The position numbers and the translations under genes are program-made. Below, piece by piece: positions 32,523-44,177 of a stretch of 61,599 nt of DNA. Numbering within the stretch: the first letter of the stretch is position 1; each line of letters opens with the position of its first letter. The notes under the pieces were generated by a model, which was given only the letters and a program-made list of their open reading frames with translations, had not been told where the DNA came from and searched no databases. Location of the stretch: positions 1 to 61,599 of the forward strand of contig NW_019174080.1 of NCBI RefSeq assembly GCF_001642475.1. The letters run 5' to 3'. This DNA is from Fonsecaea monophora (taxonomy: Eukaryota; Ascomycota; Eurotiomycetes; Chaetothyriales; Herpotrichiellaceae).

Positions 32523-34112
32523 ATGACCTCCTTCTATCAACTGCTGTCTCAAGTGCCCATCCTGTCCTCGTTTCTACTTCCCGCTCCTCTCACAACAACC
32601 GACGGCGTCAGTCAAAATACCCTTTCATCTTCAACTTTCGACCCCTCAGTCTGCCCCAACCCCCCGTCCCTATCATGTCCGTCCCCCCCAGCGCAAGATG
32701 TAAACACATGCTGTGTAAACCACCCGTCAGGACATTTTCTGCAGACCCAGTTCTGGGACACGGAGCCACCCATCGGGCCCAACAACTCTTGGACCATTCA
32801 TGGCCTCTGGCCAGATCTCTGCACGGGAGGGTTTGACGCGTTCTGCGATTCTTCGCGCTCGCATTCCGACATTCGGACCGTCCTCCGCCACGCCCTAGAG
32901 GGCCAGGATGGTGCGGGCGAGGCGCACGATGGAAATCATGAAGCCATGGTCGACGAACTGCTCTCGTTTATGGAGACGTACTGGCTCTCCCTCAACGGCG
33001 ACCACGAACACCTGTGGGCGCACGAGTGGAACAAGCACGGCACCTGCATCTCGACCCTCGAGCCGGACTGCTACGGGGCTCCTCCGCCGACACCAAACCG
33101 GCGGCACCGCCACCTCGACGTGCTGGATTACTTCATCCACACGACCTCCCTCTTCAAAACGCTCGACACGTACTCCATACTTGCGGAGGCCGGCATCCTT
33201 CCCTCGTCCCAGAAGCGATACAAGCTTCAGGAGCTGGAGGCGGCCGTCGAGTCCTCTCCACACGGCCAGCCGGTGACATTCCGCTGCAACCGCCGCGGCG
33301 AGCTGGACGAAGTATGGTACCATTTCGCGGTGATGGGCTCGCTGAGACATACGTCTTACGACCTGGAGGACGGCGAAGCCGGATCCGAGGCCGAAGCCAT
33401 CATGATGTCTCCCCGAGAAGACCAAGGGCGCGACATATCCTCCTCCTCCTCTTCACCTTCTAACCTCGCTCATTCGCCGTTCCTAAACACCACCACCGTG
33501 CGCAAAAGCTTCGTGCCTGTCCCGCCCGACGGAGCGCTCTCAAACTGCCCGAGACACGGGATCAAATACCTCTCCAAGACGCGTGGTGACGAGGCGCCAC
33601 TCCCACTCCCACCCCCCTGTCCCACAAAGACTACCACTGTCGGTGCTGGACCCACAAGCACCACCGCCCCCTTCACAGGAAAAGGCCACCTCGAAATCCA
33701 CGTGCTCGACTCCACGCCCACGTCTCAGACCGAGTCCGAGACCACCGCCATGAAAAGGGGCTGCCTCATCCGCCAGGGCCAGTGGTACGTCTCGGGCACG
33801 TGCGCGACCTTCCGCGCCCAGCATGACGTCGTCGACCCGGGCCACCAGGCCTTGTTCTCCCTCTCGTCGTCGTACTCGCCGTGTCTGGTGAATCCGGCCA
33901 CCGGCAGATTCGAGTGTGCAAACTCTGCAAAGGTGCAGGGCATCTTTTCTTACGCCGACAATGGGCATGGCGCCAACGTGCTCGCATATCACAACCACAG
34001 CGTCTTCTACGCACACACCACTCCGAAGAGGTTTGAAAAGGTGGATCTGTTTGCTGATGATGGAAATGGCGCGAGGAAAGTCCAGGTGGAGATCCACTGG
34101 GTACCAGCATAG
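32523..34112 (+). CDS. Secreted ribonuclease T2 with C-terminal extension domain
   Basis: Single exon, 529 aa. Hydrophobic N-terminus (QLLSQVPILSSFLLP) acts as signal peptide or anchor. The catalytic domain contains both signature motifs: SWTIHGLWPD with His93 (CAS-1) and HEWNKHGTC with His167, Glu168 and His172 (CAS-2). Many cysteines suit disulfides. After a Ser-rich linker (DISSSSSSPSN) comes the second domain found in fungal Rny1-type enzymes, starting near GKGHLEIHVLD and including GCLIRQGQWYVSGTCATFRA. Such enzymes cleave RNA non-specifically through 2',3'-cyclic phosphates and act outside the cell or in the vacuole; yeast Rny1 cleaves tRNA in oxidative stress. A CRE-like site and a TATA element lie upstream. 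Confidence 0.93.
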   Translation: MTSFYQLLSQVPILSSFLLPAPLTTTDGVSQNTLSSSTFDPSVCPNPPSLSCPSPPAQDVNTCCVNHPSGHFLQTQFWDTEPPIGPNNSWTIHGLWPDLCTGGFDAFCDSSRSHSDIRTVLRHALEGQDGAGEAHDGNHEAMVDELLSFMETYWLSLNGDHEHLWAHEWNKHGTCISTLEPDCYGAPPPTPNRRHRHLDVLDYFIHTTSLFKTLDTYSILAEAGILPSSQKRYKLQELEAAVESSPHGQPVTFRCNRRGELDEVWYHFAVMGSLRHTSYDLEDGEAGSEAEAIMMSPREDQGRDISSSSSSPSNLAHSPFLNTTTVRKSFVPVPPDGALSNCPRHGIKYLSKTRGDEAPLPLPPPCPTKTTTVGAGPTSTTAPFTGKGHLEIHVLDSTPTSQTESETTAMKRGCLIRQGQWYVSGTCATFRAQHDVVDPGHQALFSLSSSYSPCLVNPATGRFECANSAKVQGIFSYADNGHGANVLAYHNHSVFYAHTTPKRFEKVDLFADDGNGARKVQVEIHWVPA

Positions 34113-34239
34113 TTCTGGCGTCCGGCATACAGGTGTCTAAACAAGTTGCCCTATCCACTATTCCTGTTGACTGGAATGTTTAGGTGCAGCATTGTTACAT
34201 GCTTTGCCCATCTCATGGCGCCCTTCGCCAATATACTCT

Positions 34240-36432
34240 TCACTTGCTCCCGCTTCTCGGCGGCAACAAGTCGTCGCTACTTCCAGGCCAACTCATCCCA
34301 CTGACTCGACGTCCCATCTTCTTGACCTCTCGCATCCCGGCTCCGAATAGGGTTTTGACCCTCTCTCCACTGATCTGTCTCTCAGTCTTACGCCGTGATT
34401 TGACGATCTTCTCTTGCCCACCTCCAGGCACCTCGACCAGCTCCACTCGTGATGGCAAGGTGTTATTTGCCGCTTTTGGGGGCGGGCGAACATGTCCACT
34501 CTCGAGCATTGCCACACTCAAAGAGTCTGTCACTTCTCCCGAGGCACCGACTTTGCAACAGGAAGAGAAGAATTGAGGCTGAACAGATCCTGAGATTTGC
34601 ACAGCCATTGGGGATGGTACTGGATCCTTACTCCGCCCTCGACTCCTGAAAACACTTACAGAAGGCATTTGTGGGTTTGAAAGTCGGTGCGCTTCGGCTG
34701 CTCTGCGAGAGGCACGTTCCTCTCGCTCCTTCATAGCCTTTGCTCGAGTCTCGGGAGAACATTCAAAGTAGGATGTTCGACGACGATGTGAAGTGAGCTG
34801 GACAGTATTCGACTTTGGCAAAGACTTGCCCTCAATAACATGCTGTCTCTTTGGTATGAGAGGAATGAGAGATGCCAAATTACCTGTGGTCTTGCTTTTC
34901 GCCATAGTGCCTTCGCCGTAGAACGATTTGGAAGTTTCGGTCAACACGGCCTCAGCATTGACGCTTGATACTCTGCTGGTTGGTGTCGAGGCATGTCCAG
35001 GAGAGGTTGACATGTTCAACGAGAATGGATTGAAACCATTTGACCCGGACATGCCCAGCCGCCTTTCCACTTCTTTACCTGCAAACGCGAGACTTCCGGC
35101 TCGATGGAGGCTTTGACGCGAAACTCCTAGCTTTTTGAGGAGGATATTCTCAAAGTCTTCAAAGCTCTTCAAGGCTTCTTTCGTCTTGCAATGCTCTCTG
35201 AGCTCATTGAGCGCACTGTTCATACGCACCTTCTCGCTATTTTCGAAAAGACGGTCAGCTTTCTTTTCGGTCGATCCTGCGGGCGATTGAGGTGGTCTGT
35301 TCAGCTCCTTCATGCGAAGTCGGTCACAGAGAGACATATATCGGCCAGTCCAGTACGATGCGTCCTCTGCGGCGTACACCTGTCTGAGGGTTAACAACGC
35401 TCAACGGCGATAACATACTTGACCGTCTCTCACATGTCTTGCATCAATGTCCGAAATCTGGCTCGGGCTCGAGCTCGTGACGCTTCCATTACTGGTTGTC
35501 ATTGTTGTCGAAGTTGGAATGTCACTGTCTCGCCAGTTTTTATTCGCCAAAGTGGAATTGATGAACAAAAGCCGACCAGATGATGACGTCCTCTTCATGC
35601 TTTCGAGACGTTGTGTATTGGCAACATCGTTCAGTGACAGCTTCAGAGTTGGTGCAGGTTCAGCCGTGCTCCTTGCTGGAGGATTTCGGTATTGACAAGC
35701 ATTTCTAAGTCGAGCGCGATTGACTGCCGCTTCTCTCTGGACTTGTATCATTAAGTCCATCTCTTTCTCTGTCATCCTACTTTCGTTCAATGCATCGGCG
35801 ACATTGAGCTGACTTACATTATCGTGATGCTGTTCTGAGGAGGACAGTGAGACAGAGATGGGCTTTCTCGGAGATGGCGTTTGATGTGTCGGAGCGAAGC
35901 ATGAGATATTGCCTAGAGTTTGTGTTCGCGGCAGAGGAGGGTCGAGGGGTTGAAGGAGGCGTCGTCTAGTGATTATCTCGCGAGGTGAAGATAGGAGGCT
36001 TCCCATCGTCTTGGACTTTGGCAGTGCGGTAGTGCTGGATACCTGCTTGAGGTGATACGGAGTGACAACAGCTTCATGACTGCTCAAGGAGTGCGTGGAC
36101 ATGTTTCGGATATAGAGCTGTTGTCGGGTTCCAGACAGATCATGATGGGACCGTTGCTTGTACGGAACTAAGGACTCTTTATTGGGCGTCGGTGCCTCAG
36201 CATGGGCCATCCGGAACGAGCTGGGTGGAAGAAAGTCATCACGATGCCATGATTTCCGGTGCATGTAAGGAATTCTGGGGAGACTTGTCCCTGCTGCCGA
36301 GCCCCTTCTATCTGCTCGAGCGGCTACGGGCGTTGCCTGGCGAGAAGTGCCAGATTTCGGCCGTGGGATGGCGGAGACTGAAGAGTGACGGCTGCGTGCA
36401 CTGAGAGAAGCAGGATCAGGGTTAAGTGGCAT
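34240..36432 (-). CDS. Uncharacterised Ser/Arg-rich protein
   Basis: Two exons joined by one short intron. The acceptor is at 35380-35381. The donor is either GTGAGA (intron 35380..35433, 54 nt) or GTATGT (intron 35380..35418, 39 nt); both keep frame, giving about 712 or 717 aa. The ATG at 36432 has a good context (CAAAATGCC), but the frame is open to an ATG at 36777, which would add 115 residues. Most of the protein is Ser/Arg/Pro-rich and disordered. Two blocks look structured: MTEKEMDLMIQVQREAAVNR and, after the intron, YAAEDASYWTGRYMSLCDRL followed by ALKSFEDFENILLKKLGV. Function unknown; a cytoskeletal or signalling scaffold is only a guess. Confidence 0.75.
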
Positions 36433-37099
36433 TTTGAGCCGCGGCGAAATGAGAGGACAAAACGGTGAGCGTCGCACTCGCTTTACTGGAGATCGAAAGA
36501 AATGCAAGCTGGAATGATGAGGGAGTGGCTCACAGGAACTATGAGAGGAGAGAAGACAGCCACCATCAGAGTACCGACCCATGTCGGAGATGAGGGCAGT
36601 CTCGATGCCTCGCTTGCAATACGGTCTGAAAGCTTCACGTCTTGAGGCAAGAGCGACGTGCAAGTGAGGGTATTGAGGAAGGCTTGATCTGAGAACCAAC
36701 CAAGAAGAAGAATAGTCTGCGTTGGAAAAAACAACCATGATGATGCTGGACCCAGAATCAAGGACTACGACACGCACTCCCCCTATCTGCCAGACCTTCT
36801 TTCATCACCAATAATCACAACACCTCAACTGCCTGGATTCTCAGCCTTGCGCAACTCGAGCAAGGCTGACCACATGCAAACCCGGATTTGGATTCCGGCC
36901 TCAAGGGGCTCAGCGCCACAGTGACTTCTACATGACATCAACCAATGACATCACAACTATTCAACGAAATCCGAGTACAAAACCTCAAGGAGAATATGAT
37001 CTGGTCGTTTCTAATGGAATACCATCATCACACGCCACTTGTCTCCTGGAAACCCCTCCGACAAAAGACTCACACCAAGATACCTCCTACCTAGCAGCC
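36433..37099. other. Divergent intergenic region with open frames
   Basis: Between the Ser/Arg-rich gene (minus) and the small conserved protein (plus). The first 345 bp could be coding if the minus-strand gene starts at 36777; the 168 bp before 37100 are open in frame with the downstream gene from 36932. I regard both as leader sequence. Confidence 0.45.
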
Positions 37100-37580
37100 A
37101 TGTCTGAGCAATACAAGGGGCAAGACCTCATGGACATTGCCAAACAAGCCGAAAGAGATCTCGCATCGGCCAAATCCAAGCACGGTGCGCAAGACAGCGG
37201 CTTTGGAGGCAAAACGGTCCATGGAGGGAGCGACAGCAGTATGTATAGAAACTTTCCCACCTCGGCTCCTATTGCACCGCACACTGATCAAACCCTTGTC
37301 ACACATAGCAACCGAATCTGGCATCGATCAATCAGTAACCAACAAGTTTCCCGGCAGCACCGCTGAATACGGAAGCAAAGTCTCGGGTGCTGGTGACAAC
37401 AGAGAGATTCCCGTCGAAGAAGGTGGTGGTATACAGAAAGGCACAGGGCGGCCGACCAAGGCTGGTGATTTTGAAAAGGGCGCCGCTGGTGAGGGCCCCG
37501 AGGATGTAAGCAGGCAATACGCGGAACAGTACGGTGGTAATGATGATGTGAGGAGTAATATCAAGAATGCAACAGCATGA
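37100..37580 (+). CDS. Small conserved hydrophilic fungal protein
   Basis: Model: join(37100..37238, 37309..37580), 136 aa. It starts MSEQYKGQDLMDIAKQAERD, and the intron (GTATGT donor, CATAG acceptor) joins GGSDS to TTESGIDQSVTNKFPGS. It continues KVSGAGDNREIPVEEGGG and DVSRQYAEQYGGNDDVRSN. It is highly hydrophilic, Gly/Asp/Lys-rich and without cysteine, signal or membrane segment, resembling small stress-associated disordered fungal proteins. An in-frame ATG at 36932 would lengthen it by 56 residues, but MSEQYKGQ looks like the native start. Function unknown. Confidence 0.82.
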
Positions 37581-37861
37581 ACGACCCCGGGTGCATTGAG
37601 GCCGGCATGGAAGTGGAAAACATATATGGTATACAAAGTTTACATGTGATCGAGGAATAGCCTTCTGCAAATCTCTCAAACCTGGGGATTGGACATCCCA
37701 GAAACTACCTTTCCCTTCATCCTCGTCCTTCCGATGAACCGTCAATGAATATCTATCCACAACAGCCCTTTCCAGCATTTCCCTCAGCATTGACTCCCGA
37801 ACACCACGCTCACACTGACTTTAGCAGACATAGAAGACCGGCCCCACGTCGGTTTCAAATC

Positions 37862-40729
37862 TCACAGTGTTTGTACAGTCTGGAAGAAGGGATTGCTCAT
37901 CAACTTCTCGTCACCCTTGACCATTTCTCTCATCAGCCGTAACTTGTCGTCCTTAGACATGTCCTTGCCTTCGACCTGCTCTTTCCATTTCTGCAGCATA
38001 GCCTTCAACAGTTGGCTGGCTTCGTCCGCATCTTCCTTTGAACACTCGTTCTGCTTTTGTTCGCCGGTGGCACTCGTAAAGTCTTCCAACTCCTCGGCCT
38101 TTCGTCTCGCCATGCTGACCACCTTCTCTGGAAACCGCACAAGCTCGGCGACGTGAATGCCAAAGCTTTGGTCACTTATGCCGGGTTCAACTCTATACAA
38201 CAAGGTGACCTCCCTTCGTTTACTCGAAGCGGACTCACCCGCGCCATTGGTCATGGCGACATCCTTATCCTGATCACCCACAAATGCCACAACATGGAGA
38301 TTCTTGACCGCATTCGGGAACTTGTCTGCTAAAGCGGTCAACTCATGGAAATGAGTGGCAAAGCACCCAAAGGCGCCGATCTGCCCGACTATTTCTTCAC
38401 TGATGGCCCACGCGAGACCGAAGCCGTCATATGTGCTCGTGCCTCGACCAAGCTCGTCGATAATGATCAACGAGTCTCTGGTGGCACTTTTCAGGATATT
38501 TGCGGTTTCCAACATTTCCGCCATAAACGTCGAGACACCCTTGAGTTGAGAATCTGATGCTCCTACACGAGCGAGGATGCAGTCAAATATCGTCAGTTCT
38601 GCTTCTGTGCAGGGCACAAAGCTGCCGATCTGGGCCATCAGAGCAATACAACCGATCGTGCGAATGTACGTCGATTTACCGCCCATGTTTGGACCTGTGA
38701 TGATGAGAAACCGGGAGCTGTCTCGCCTCAATTCGACGTCATTGGTGATGAAGTTGATGTCGTCCTGAGCTTCCATACAAGGGTGGCGCGCTTCTTTCAA
38801 GACAGTATCCCCCGTGCCCCGTCTATGCATCTTCGGCCGGACGTAGGCTGTAGGAGCATGGACGGAAGCATGGGCCAGACTGACCACCACGTCCAGGTGA
38901 GCGATGATAGCAGCAAGCTGCTCAATAACTGGAGTGTACGAAGAAGCCACTTGAACGACCTCTGATACTAGTGACGACTGTTTTCGGTTGTAAGATCCGG
39001 AGAGCTGATCGTGCTCTCTCCTCAACTCCGACAGTTCGTTCGTCGTAAAGTAGACGCCGTTCTTTTGCGTTGATATTTCCTTATAATCCTTCTTGTTCCG
39101 TATACAACCTGCTTCGTTACGCGTAAGCCGGAAACAGTGCCCATGTACTCTGTGATTCTCCAAAAAGAGCTTCTTGTCAAGCTCTTGACTGAGATCTTTG
39201 CCCGCTCGACGGTGCTCGACCTCCATGGCGTGCTGTACTTTATCGAGCTTGGCTCGAATCACCTTGAGTTGCTCATCAAATTCCGGTTTGATAATGAATT
39301 CATGGCGATCGAGAGCCTCGAGGTCCACGGTGGTCTCAACCATTTCGGCCAATTTCCCAAGAAAGCTCGATAATTCTTTCAGTTTTGAGGTATACTGTGT
39401 CTCCAGTGGTACTTGATACTGTTCGTCGACGACTGTTTCGAGCGCCTCGATGAAGCCTGGGAGCCGGATAACAACCTGATACGCCCGAACCACATCCTCT
39501 AGATTTGCATGCTTGCGCTGAAATTTCTTCGCCAGTCGATATAGGTCAGGAATTGAGCGCAGGTGTTCTTCTTGCATGGTTTGACGAAGTTCAGTGTCGG
39601 TGACAAAAGCTTCCACTAGTTGCTGCCTCTTCTCGATTTCCGCAAGATTCATCAGCGGTTGTTTGAGCCACTGTGCAAGTAGGCGGCCTCCAATCGGGGT
39701 TTTACAGTGGTTAAGCAGCCCAAACAAGCTCATGCTTTTCGCGCCGTCTCGTGGACCCGGCATGAGGTTCAGAGCTCTGAGCGCTGCTGCATCCAGTTTC
39801 ATGTACTGACCCAGGTCGTGCTGATAAAGCCGGTATTGCCCGAAATTGCTGGGGTCTGTCATGACGCCCAGATACTTGATCAATGCAGCAGCACTACCCA
39901 TTGCGAGCTTAAGTTCTGTCTGGGGTAGAAGTCCCATAGCATTTTCACCCTTCAGGAGTCTTGCCAGGTCTTGTTCGATATCCTTCGTTCCCCAATCGGC
40001 TGCAGACCTCTCCGAAATGGCAATGCCACAAGAATCGGCAATCTGCTGTATCTTTGCTAGTTCGGGATCCTGTTTCTGGAGACTTCCCGCCACGATACAC
40101 TCTTTCACGCCCAACTGGATAAGAAGGCTTTCGAGATTGGAATAGAGGTCGTTGTCCAAGAATTCACTGACACCGAGTTCTCTGACGCTGGCGTCTGCAA
40201 AGCACACGCCGACACTTCGGGCCTCGCCAGCCTTTGCACTGACTCTGACAGCCAGGATGATGGGTGCGCCATCACCCTGACTATCCATCCCCGAACCCAG
40301 CTCTTCCTCAACTGCCTGCAGGTTTCCAGGGCTAGCTTGACGGGCCAGTTTCCACTGACCTTTACCACTGGTCTCCCATATCTCCACTCTCTTGCCTAGC
40401 TTGAATAGCGCTTCTCGAAGGAGGTTGCGGAAAACCGTAGTCGACATTGTGACACTGGGCAAAACATTTTCGCTTCGACCGAGGTTTCTAATAACAGCGG
40501 TTGTCTTGTAGACAGTCCTAGCGATAAATTCCGCATCTTCTCCATGCGCCGAGTACCAGTCGACTCGATCAAAGACACGAATAGTATTGTTGCCGTCCGG
40601 TTTCGCTGGGAGAGATCGAAACAAACGAATGAATCCAGTCTCGTCATCAACCTTTGTATTTGTTCTTAGCAAGTTTGCATTTTGGATGCGGAAGAGATAT
40701 CATACCTTGAGCTCGGGTCTGGAAGCCAT
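37862..40729 (-). CDS. MSH2: DNA mismatch repair protein Msh2
   Basis: Model: complement(join(37862..40651, 40706..40729)), 937 aa. The first exon is only eight codons (MASRPELK), joined by a 54-nt intron (GTATGA donor) to VDDETGFIRLFRSLP; yeast Msh2 has the same STRPELK-type start. The MutS core is complete: connector and lever regions, then clamp, then the ATPase with Walker A GPNMGGKST (about residue 660), Walker B LIIIDELGRGTST (about 737) and the ATHFHELTAL switch. The helix-turn-helix end is present (GISDQSFGIHVAELVRFPEKVV). Msh2 pairs with Msh6 or Msh3 to recognise mismatches and small loops in the nucleus. MCB and SCB elements lie about 100 bp upstream of the start. Confidence 0.98.
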
Positions 40730-40829
40730 GTTGTCTTTGCTGGGACTGGTGAGTGATGGCGACGTTGGCTGTTGGATTGTGAACTTCCATAGAGACTTTT
40801 TGGAAACCCACTTCACTTCAACGCGATTT

Positions 40830-40845
40830 ACGCGTCAACACGAAA
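40830..40845. promoter_or_regulatory. MCB (ACGCGT) plus SCB core (CACGAAA) upstream of MSH2
   Basis: ACGCGT at 40830-40835 is followed four bases later by CACGAAA at 40839-40845, about 100 bp before the MSH2 start codon. These are the sites of the MBF and SBF factors that drive G1/S transcription in yeasts; yeast MSH2 is cell-cycle regulated. Occupancy here is inferred. Confidence 0.5.
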
Positions 40846-41344
40846 ACTTGGCACTGACCGCACGCGAGTTTGGGCTTCCCCGCATGTTGCCACTGTTGCT
40901 TTACCTATAGTGGCTGTTCCTCTGTCTTTGGTGCCCAGTGCCTGGCTAGGCGCTCTCCCTGTTAAGCCTCCGCCTAACCTCACACCCTCGTCCGCCAACA
41001 GATCATGCCCCCCCAGTCAGATAACCTGTCAAGCCTGTATCTTGATCATGAGGCTGTTTCAGGGTCCCCAGAATTGGCCAAGGACCACAATCCTGTTTCT
41101 TCATCCTTTTGGGGTTCAAACCTCTCAAAGGTCTCAAATCAGACGTAGATCACCGTCTACACAATGCTGGTGACCCTCCTGTGCCAGCTTCGAATCATCT
41201 TTGCTAAAGCTGACTGTCTACTCGTCTCCTCTCTTTCCTGCTGACACTTCCATACCCTCCTGCTACCTGCGTCCATGACCAGCCTCGTGCCTTCCTGCGG
41301 CGTGCCAGAGGTCTTGTTGCTCCTTCTCTGGTCAACCAGCTGCC
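40846..41344. other. Divergent intergenic region
   Basis: Between MSH2 (minus) and the APP1-domain gene (plus). Apart from the MCB/SCB cluster to its left I see only CT-rich leader-like sequence. Confidence 0.5.
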
Positions 41345-42894
41345 ATGAGGTTGCCTTCTTCTTCGTCTTTGTCTTTGTGTGGTTTTTCTCCTTCGCCCAT
41401 TTCAACCATTCCCCATCACAGGCCAGTCCAGCCGCTTATTTTGTATTTGGCACGTTATTGTTATCGTTCTCCTTTGTCACGAGCTTGGTTCATCCCGCAG
41501 TCACTTGGACGAAATATCCACAGGACCTTTTCCATCATGCCGAAAGGAAAGGACAAATCAATTATGGACTTCACTGGTCAAAAGGTCAATGAGTCCCCTC
41601 TCGAGGCACAATCTCGCAAAGATGCCAATTTCGAAGACATCGAGGCCAAATTACCCAAACGCTGGAGCAAGACTGAGATGAGCTTCATTGATAAAGGCAC
41701 CAGTATGTCAGAATCCCAAGTATCGAGGTGAGCAGCCACTGACGCAAACTAGGCCTCTTGGGTTCGAAGAACCCCTTCGGCAAGAAAGCGGACCCTAAGG
41801 ACAACATAGTATGGCTCCTGGACAATACAGCATACAAACCGATCAAGCCCGGAAAAGAGGTGACCCAGCCATGGCAAGCCGAATTCGTGGCTTGCTTCTT
41901 CCGTGAAGGTCGAAAAGACTTGACCAAATATGTTAGCTCCATTGCCGACTTGGTTGGGCTGGATGGCAAGGCTGGCGTTGACGACGCGGCCAGAAAGAGG
42001 ATCGAAGAGCGCATCAAGCCCTTTGTCATGGCCATTGCTCCAGCCCGCACAATTCAGATCAAGATTCCCTGCCCAGGCCCGACAGATATCCCTCACAAAC
42101 GTGTTCTTGGACCCTCCAACCTCAATGGAATCAGCAGTCAGACCTTACTCACTGGTGGTGCCGATGATGCTGACGGAAAAACGGTGGTCTGCACAAGCGA
42201 GGGCGACATCTTCCCCAGTCTAAAATGCAACACACGATTTATCGGTCCCGAGGGTTGGGGCGTCATTTCAGATATCGATGATACAGTGAAAGTGACGATG
42301 ACCCCGAGCCCCACGGGTATTCTGCAATCCACCTTTGCCGACGTTCCCAAGACGACCCCAGGAATGCCCGAGTTCTACAAGGTCCTTGATGAGTCTCTGA
42401 AATCTCCAGCTTGGTTCTACCTGTCGGCTTCTCCATATAATCTGTATCCCTTCCTCCATGACTTCCTCGATGGCAATTACCCTCCGGGGACTCTCATCCT
42501 GCGAGATGCCTCGTGGATGTATTTGGGCGGTCTCTTGCAATCTCTCACTCAAGGTGTGAAAGAATACAAGACTGATCGCATCGACAAGATCCAATCTTGG
42601 CTTCCGAACCGCAAGTTTATCTGCATCGGTGATTCGACGCAATCGGACCCTGAGGCGTACGCTGCCATGTACGCCAAATATCCTGATTGGATCAAGGCAA
42701 TCTACATCCGCAAGGTCGTTGAAGCACCTCACATGGAGACCAAGAACAAGAACGAAAGATTTATTGATGCATTCAAGGATGTTCCTGACCAGGTGTGGAG
42801 GGTTTTTGTGGACCCGAAAGAATTAGCGGATCACTTCAAACATATCGCCGGTGTTGCGCATGCGGGTGTGGTTGGCAACATGCTCGGTCTATAG
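41345..42894 (+). CDS. APP1-domain (DUF2183) phosphatidate phosphatase-like protein
   Basis: Model: join(41345..41702, 41753..42894), 499 aa from the upstream ATG; starting at 41537 (MPKGKDKSIMDF) gives 435 aa. The catalytic HAD-like motif is ISDIDDTVKV (DxDxT, about residue 293 in the longer form). It is followed by FYLSASPYNLYPFLHDFL, a threonine/lysine-type HAD loop (RKFICIGDSTQSDPEAYA) and YPDWIKAIYIRKV. This matches the catalytic domain of yeast App1, a Mg-dependent phosphatidate phosphatase of actin patches. No SH3-binding tail is seen. The optional 64-residue N-terminus is rich in Arg/Ser and free of acidic residues (ending RNIHRTFSI), suggesting a mitochondrial form. The intron has a GTATGT donor and a CTGAC motif. 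Confidence 0.9.
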
Positions 42895-44177
42895 TGCCAG
42901 ACCGAGCATGCGAAACGAACCCCTTCGAGATCACAAGCGCAAACACCCCAGTCCCGCACCCCGGAGGCCAGAACACCGCTCCGCTCGCCGAGCCCAGCGC
43001 CGAACACCTCCTAAGGCTGCGAGAGTAAGAACACTTGGCATTGCTGACCTTCAACGCAACCTACGAATGACGCCGACTTTGGGCCGACATGGGGCGACTC
43101 GATGTTGGGGGTTTACAACGAAACAACGCTTTCCCTAAGAATCAAACTTGAACATACTGGATGAAGACTGCGGCGTTGCGGGATTGGTGTATTGATACCC
43201 ATGGGTGAGAGGATATGACGAATTCCCTAGAAGCCCGGTGAACTCTAGATACCTACACAAGTAACATTCAATCAAGGAGATTCGATCGATGAATAACTGG
43301 ACCACATTGCACTATCTTACCTTGGAGTCGATTCGTGAACACTGCCCTGTACAACGATGATCATCATTACCACCAATCTGGAAAGTTTTATGCGCGTCCG
43401 TGGAGTATCACCGAAGGCGCCAGGTACGAACAAGCAGCTGTCCGATTCAAGATGGGACGCCTTGTTCTTGACTCTCCCAACATCATCGGTAGTTTCCGTC
43501 CCGTCGATGTCAAGGTTTTCTGGAATACGCATTCACAAGGGCCCAAGGTTACATTGCTTGACACATTCCCGGGCACAGAGAGCCTCTGAGTTGTAAACTG
43601 CGCAGAGATAGGACCTATGGGCAATCATGGCCGCGAGTACACCACCATCAGCACCATGGAGATAGGATATGCCGGATGCCTGAAGGCGACATTGCCATGG
43701 TTTCATCACTCCACCTACAAGACTCAAAGAACCTCTAGCTCGAGGCTGCGGGGCCGTTGGCTTGGGCAAAGCTTGACAATGCTTGTGTGACAGCCAAGCG
43801 ACTACACATTCGGATTAGACGCTTCATTCTGTCGATGATCCCAGCCAACTCGGTTCGCCATCGAACTTGTTCATTGGGCATCATGGTTTATCCATATCCA
43901 CACCACCAGCTGGATGCATTGCTCGCACCACCGCGAGGTGAGGTAGTATTCATCGCTACTGGAATGGCCTTGCTCGTGTGACTCGACGCCGAGGTATGCG
44001 CCCTCGCGTGGCAGCTTTTGATGTAAGTACGGCGGTCCGTCCTGTCTCCTCGTCCGTTCTCTTCCTTCTCCCTGTATGTGAGTGCTCGCGCTTGTAAGAG
44101 ACTACCTACCAAACTCTTAGGGTTCAATTAGGCTGGTGTCATACAGATACTGAGCTGGATTCTTCAGTTCCATCGCC
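42895..44177. other. Intergenic, 1.28 kb
   Basis: Between the APP1-domain and AAAP genes, both on plus. Near 44025-44120 a GTAAGT donor and a CTTAG acceptor may bound a 5' UTR intron of the transporter. No supported gene. Confidence 0.5.

Noticed and set aside
34659..34739. Possible in-frame intron inside the second exon of the Ser/Arg-rich gene (GTAAGT donor, GTTCAG acceptor)
   Set aside because: Its length would be a multiple of three with open frame throughout and no branch site stands out, so splicing cannot be decided from sequence.
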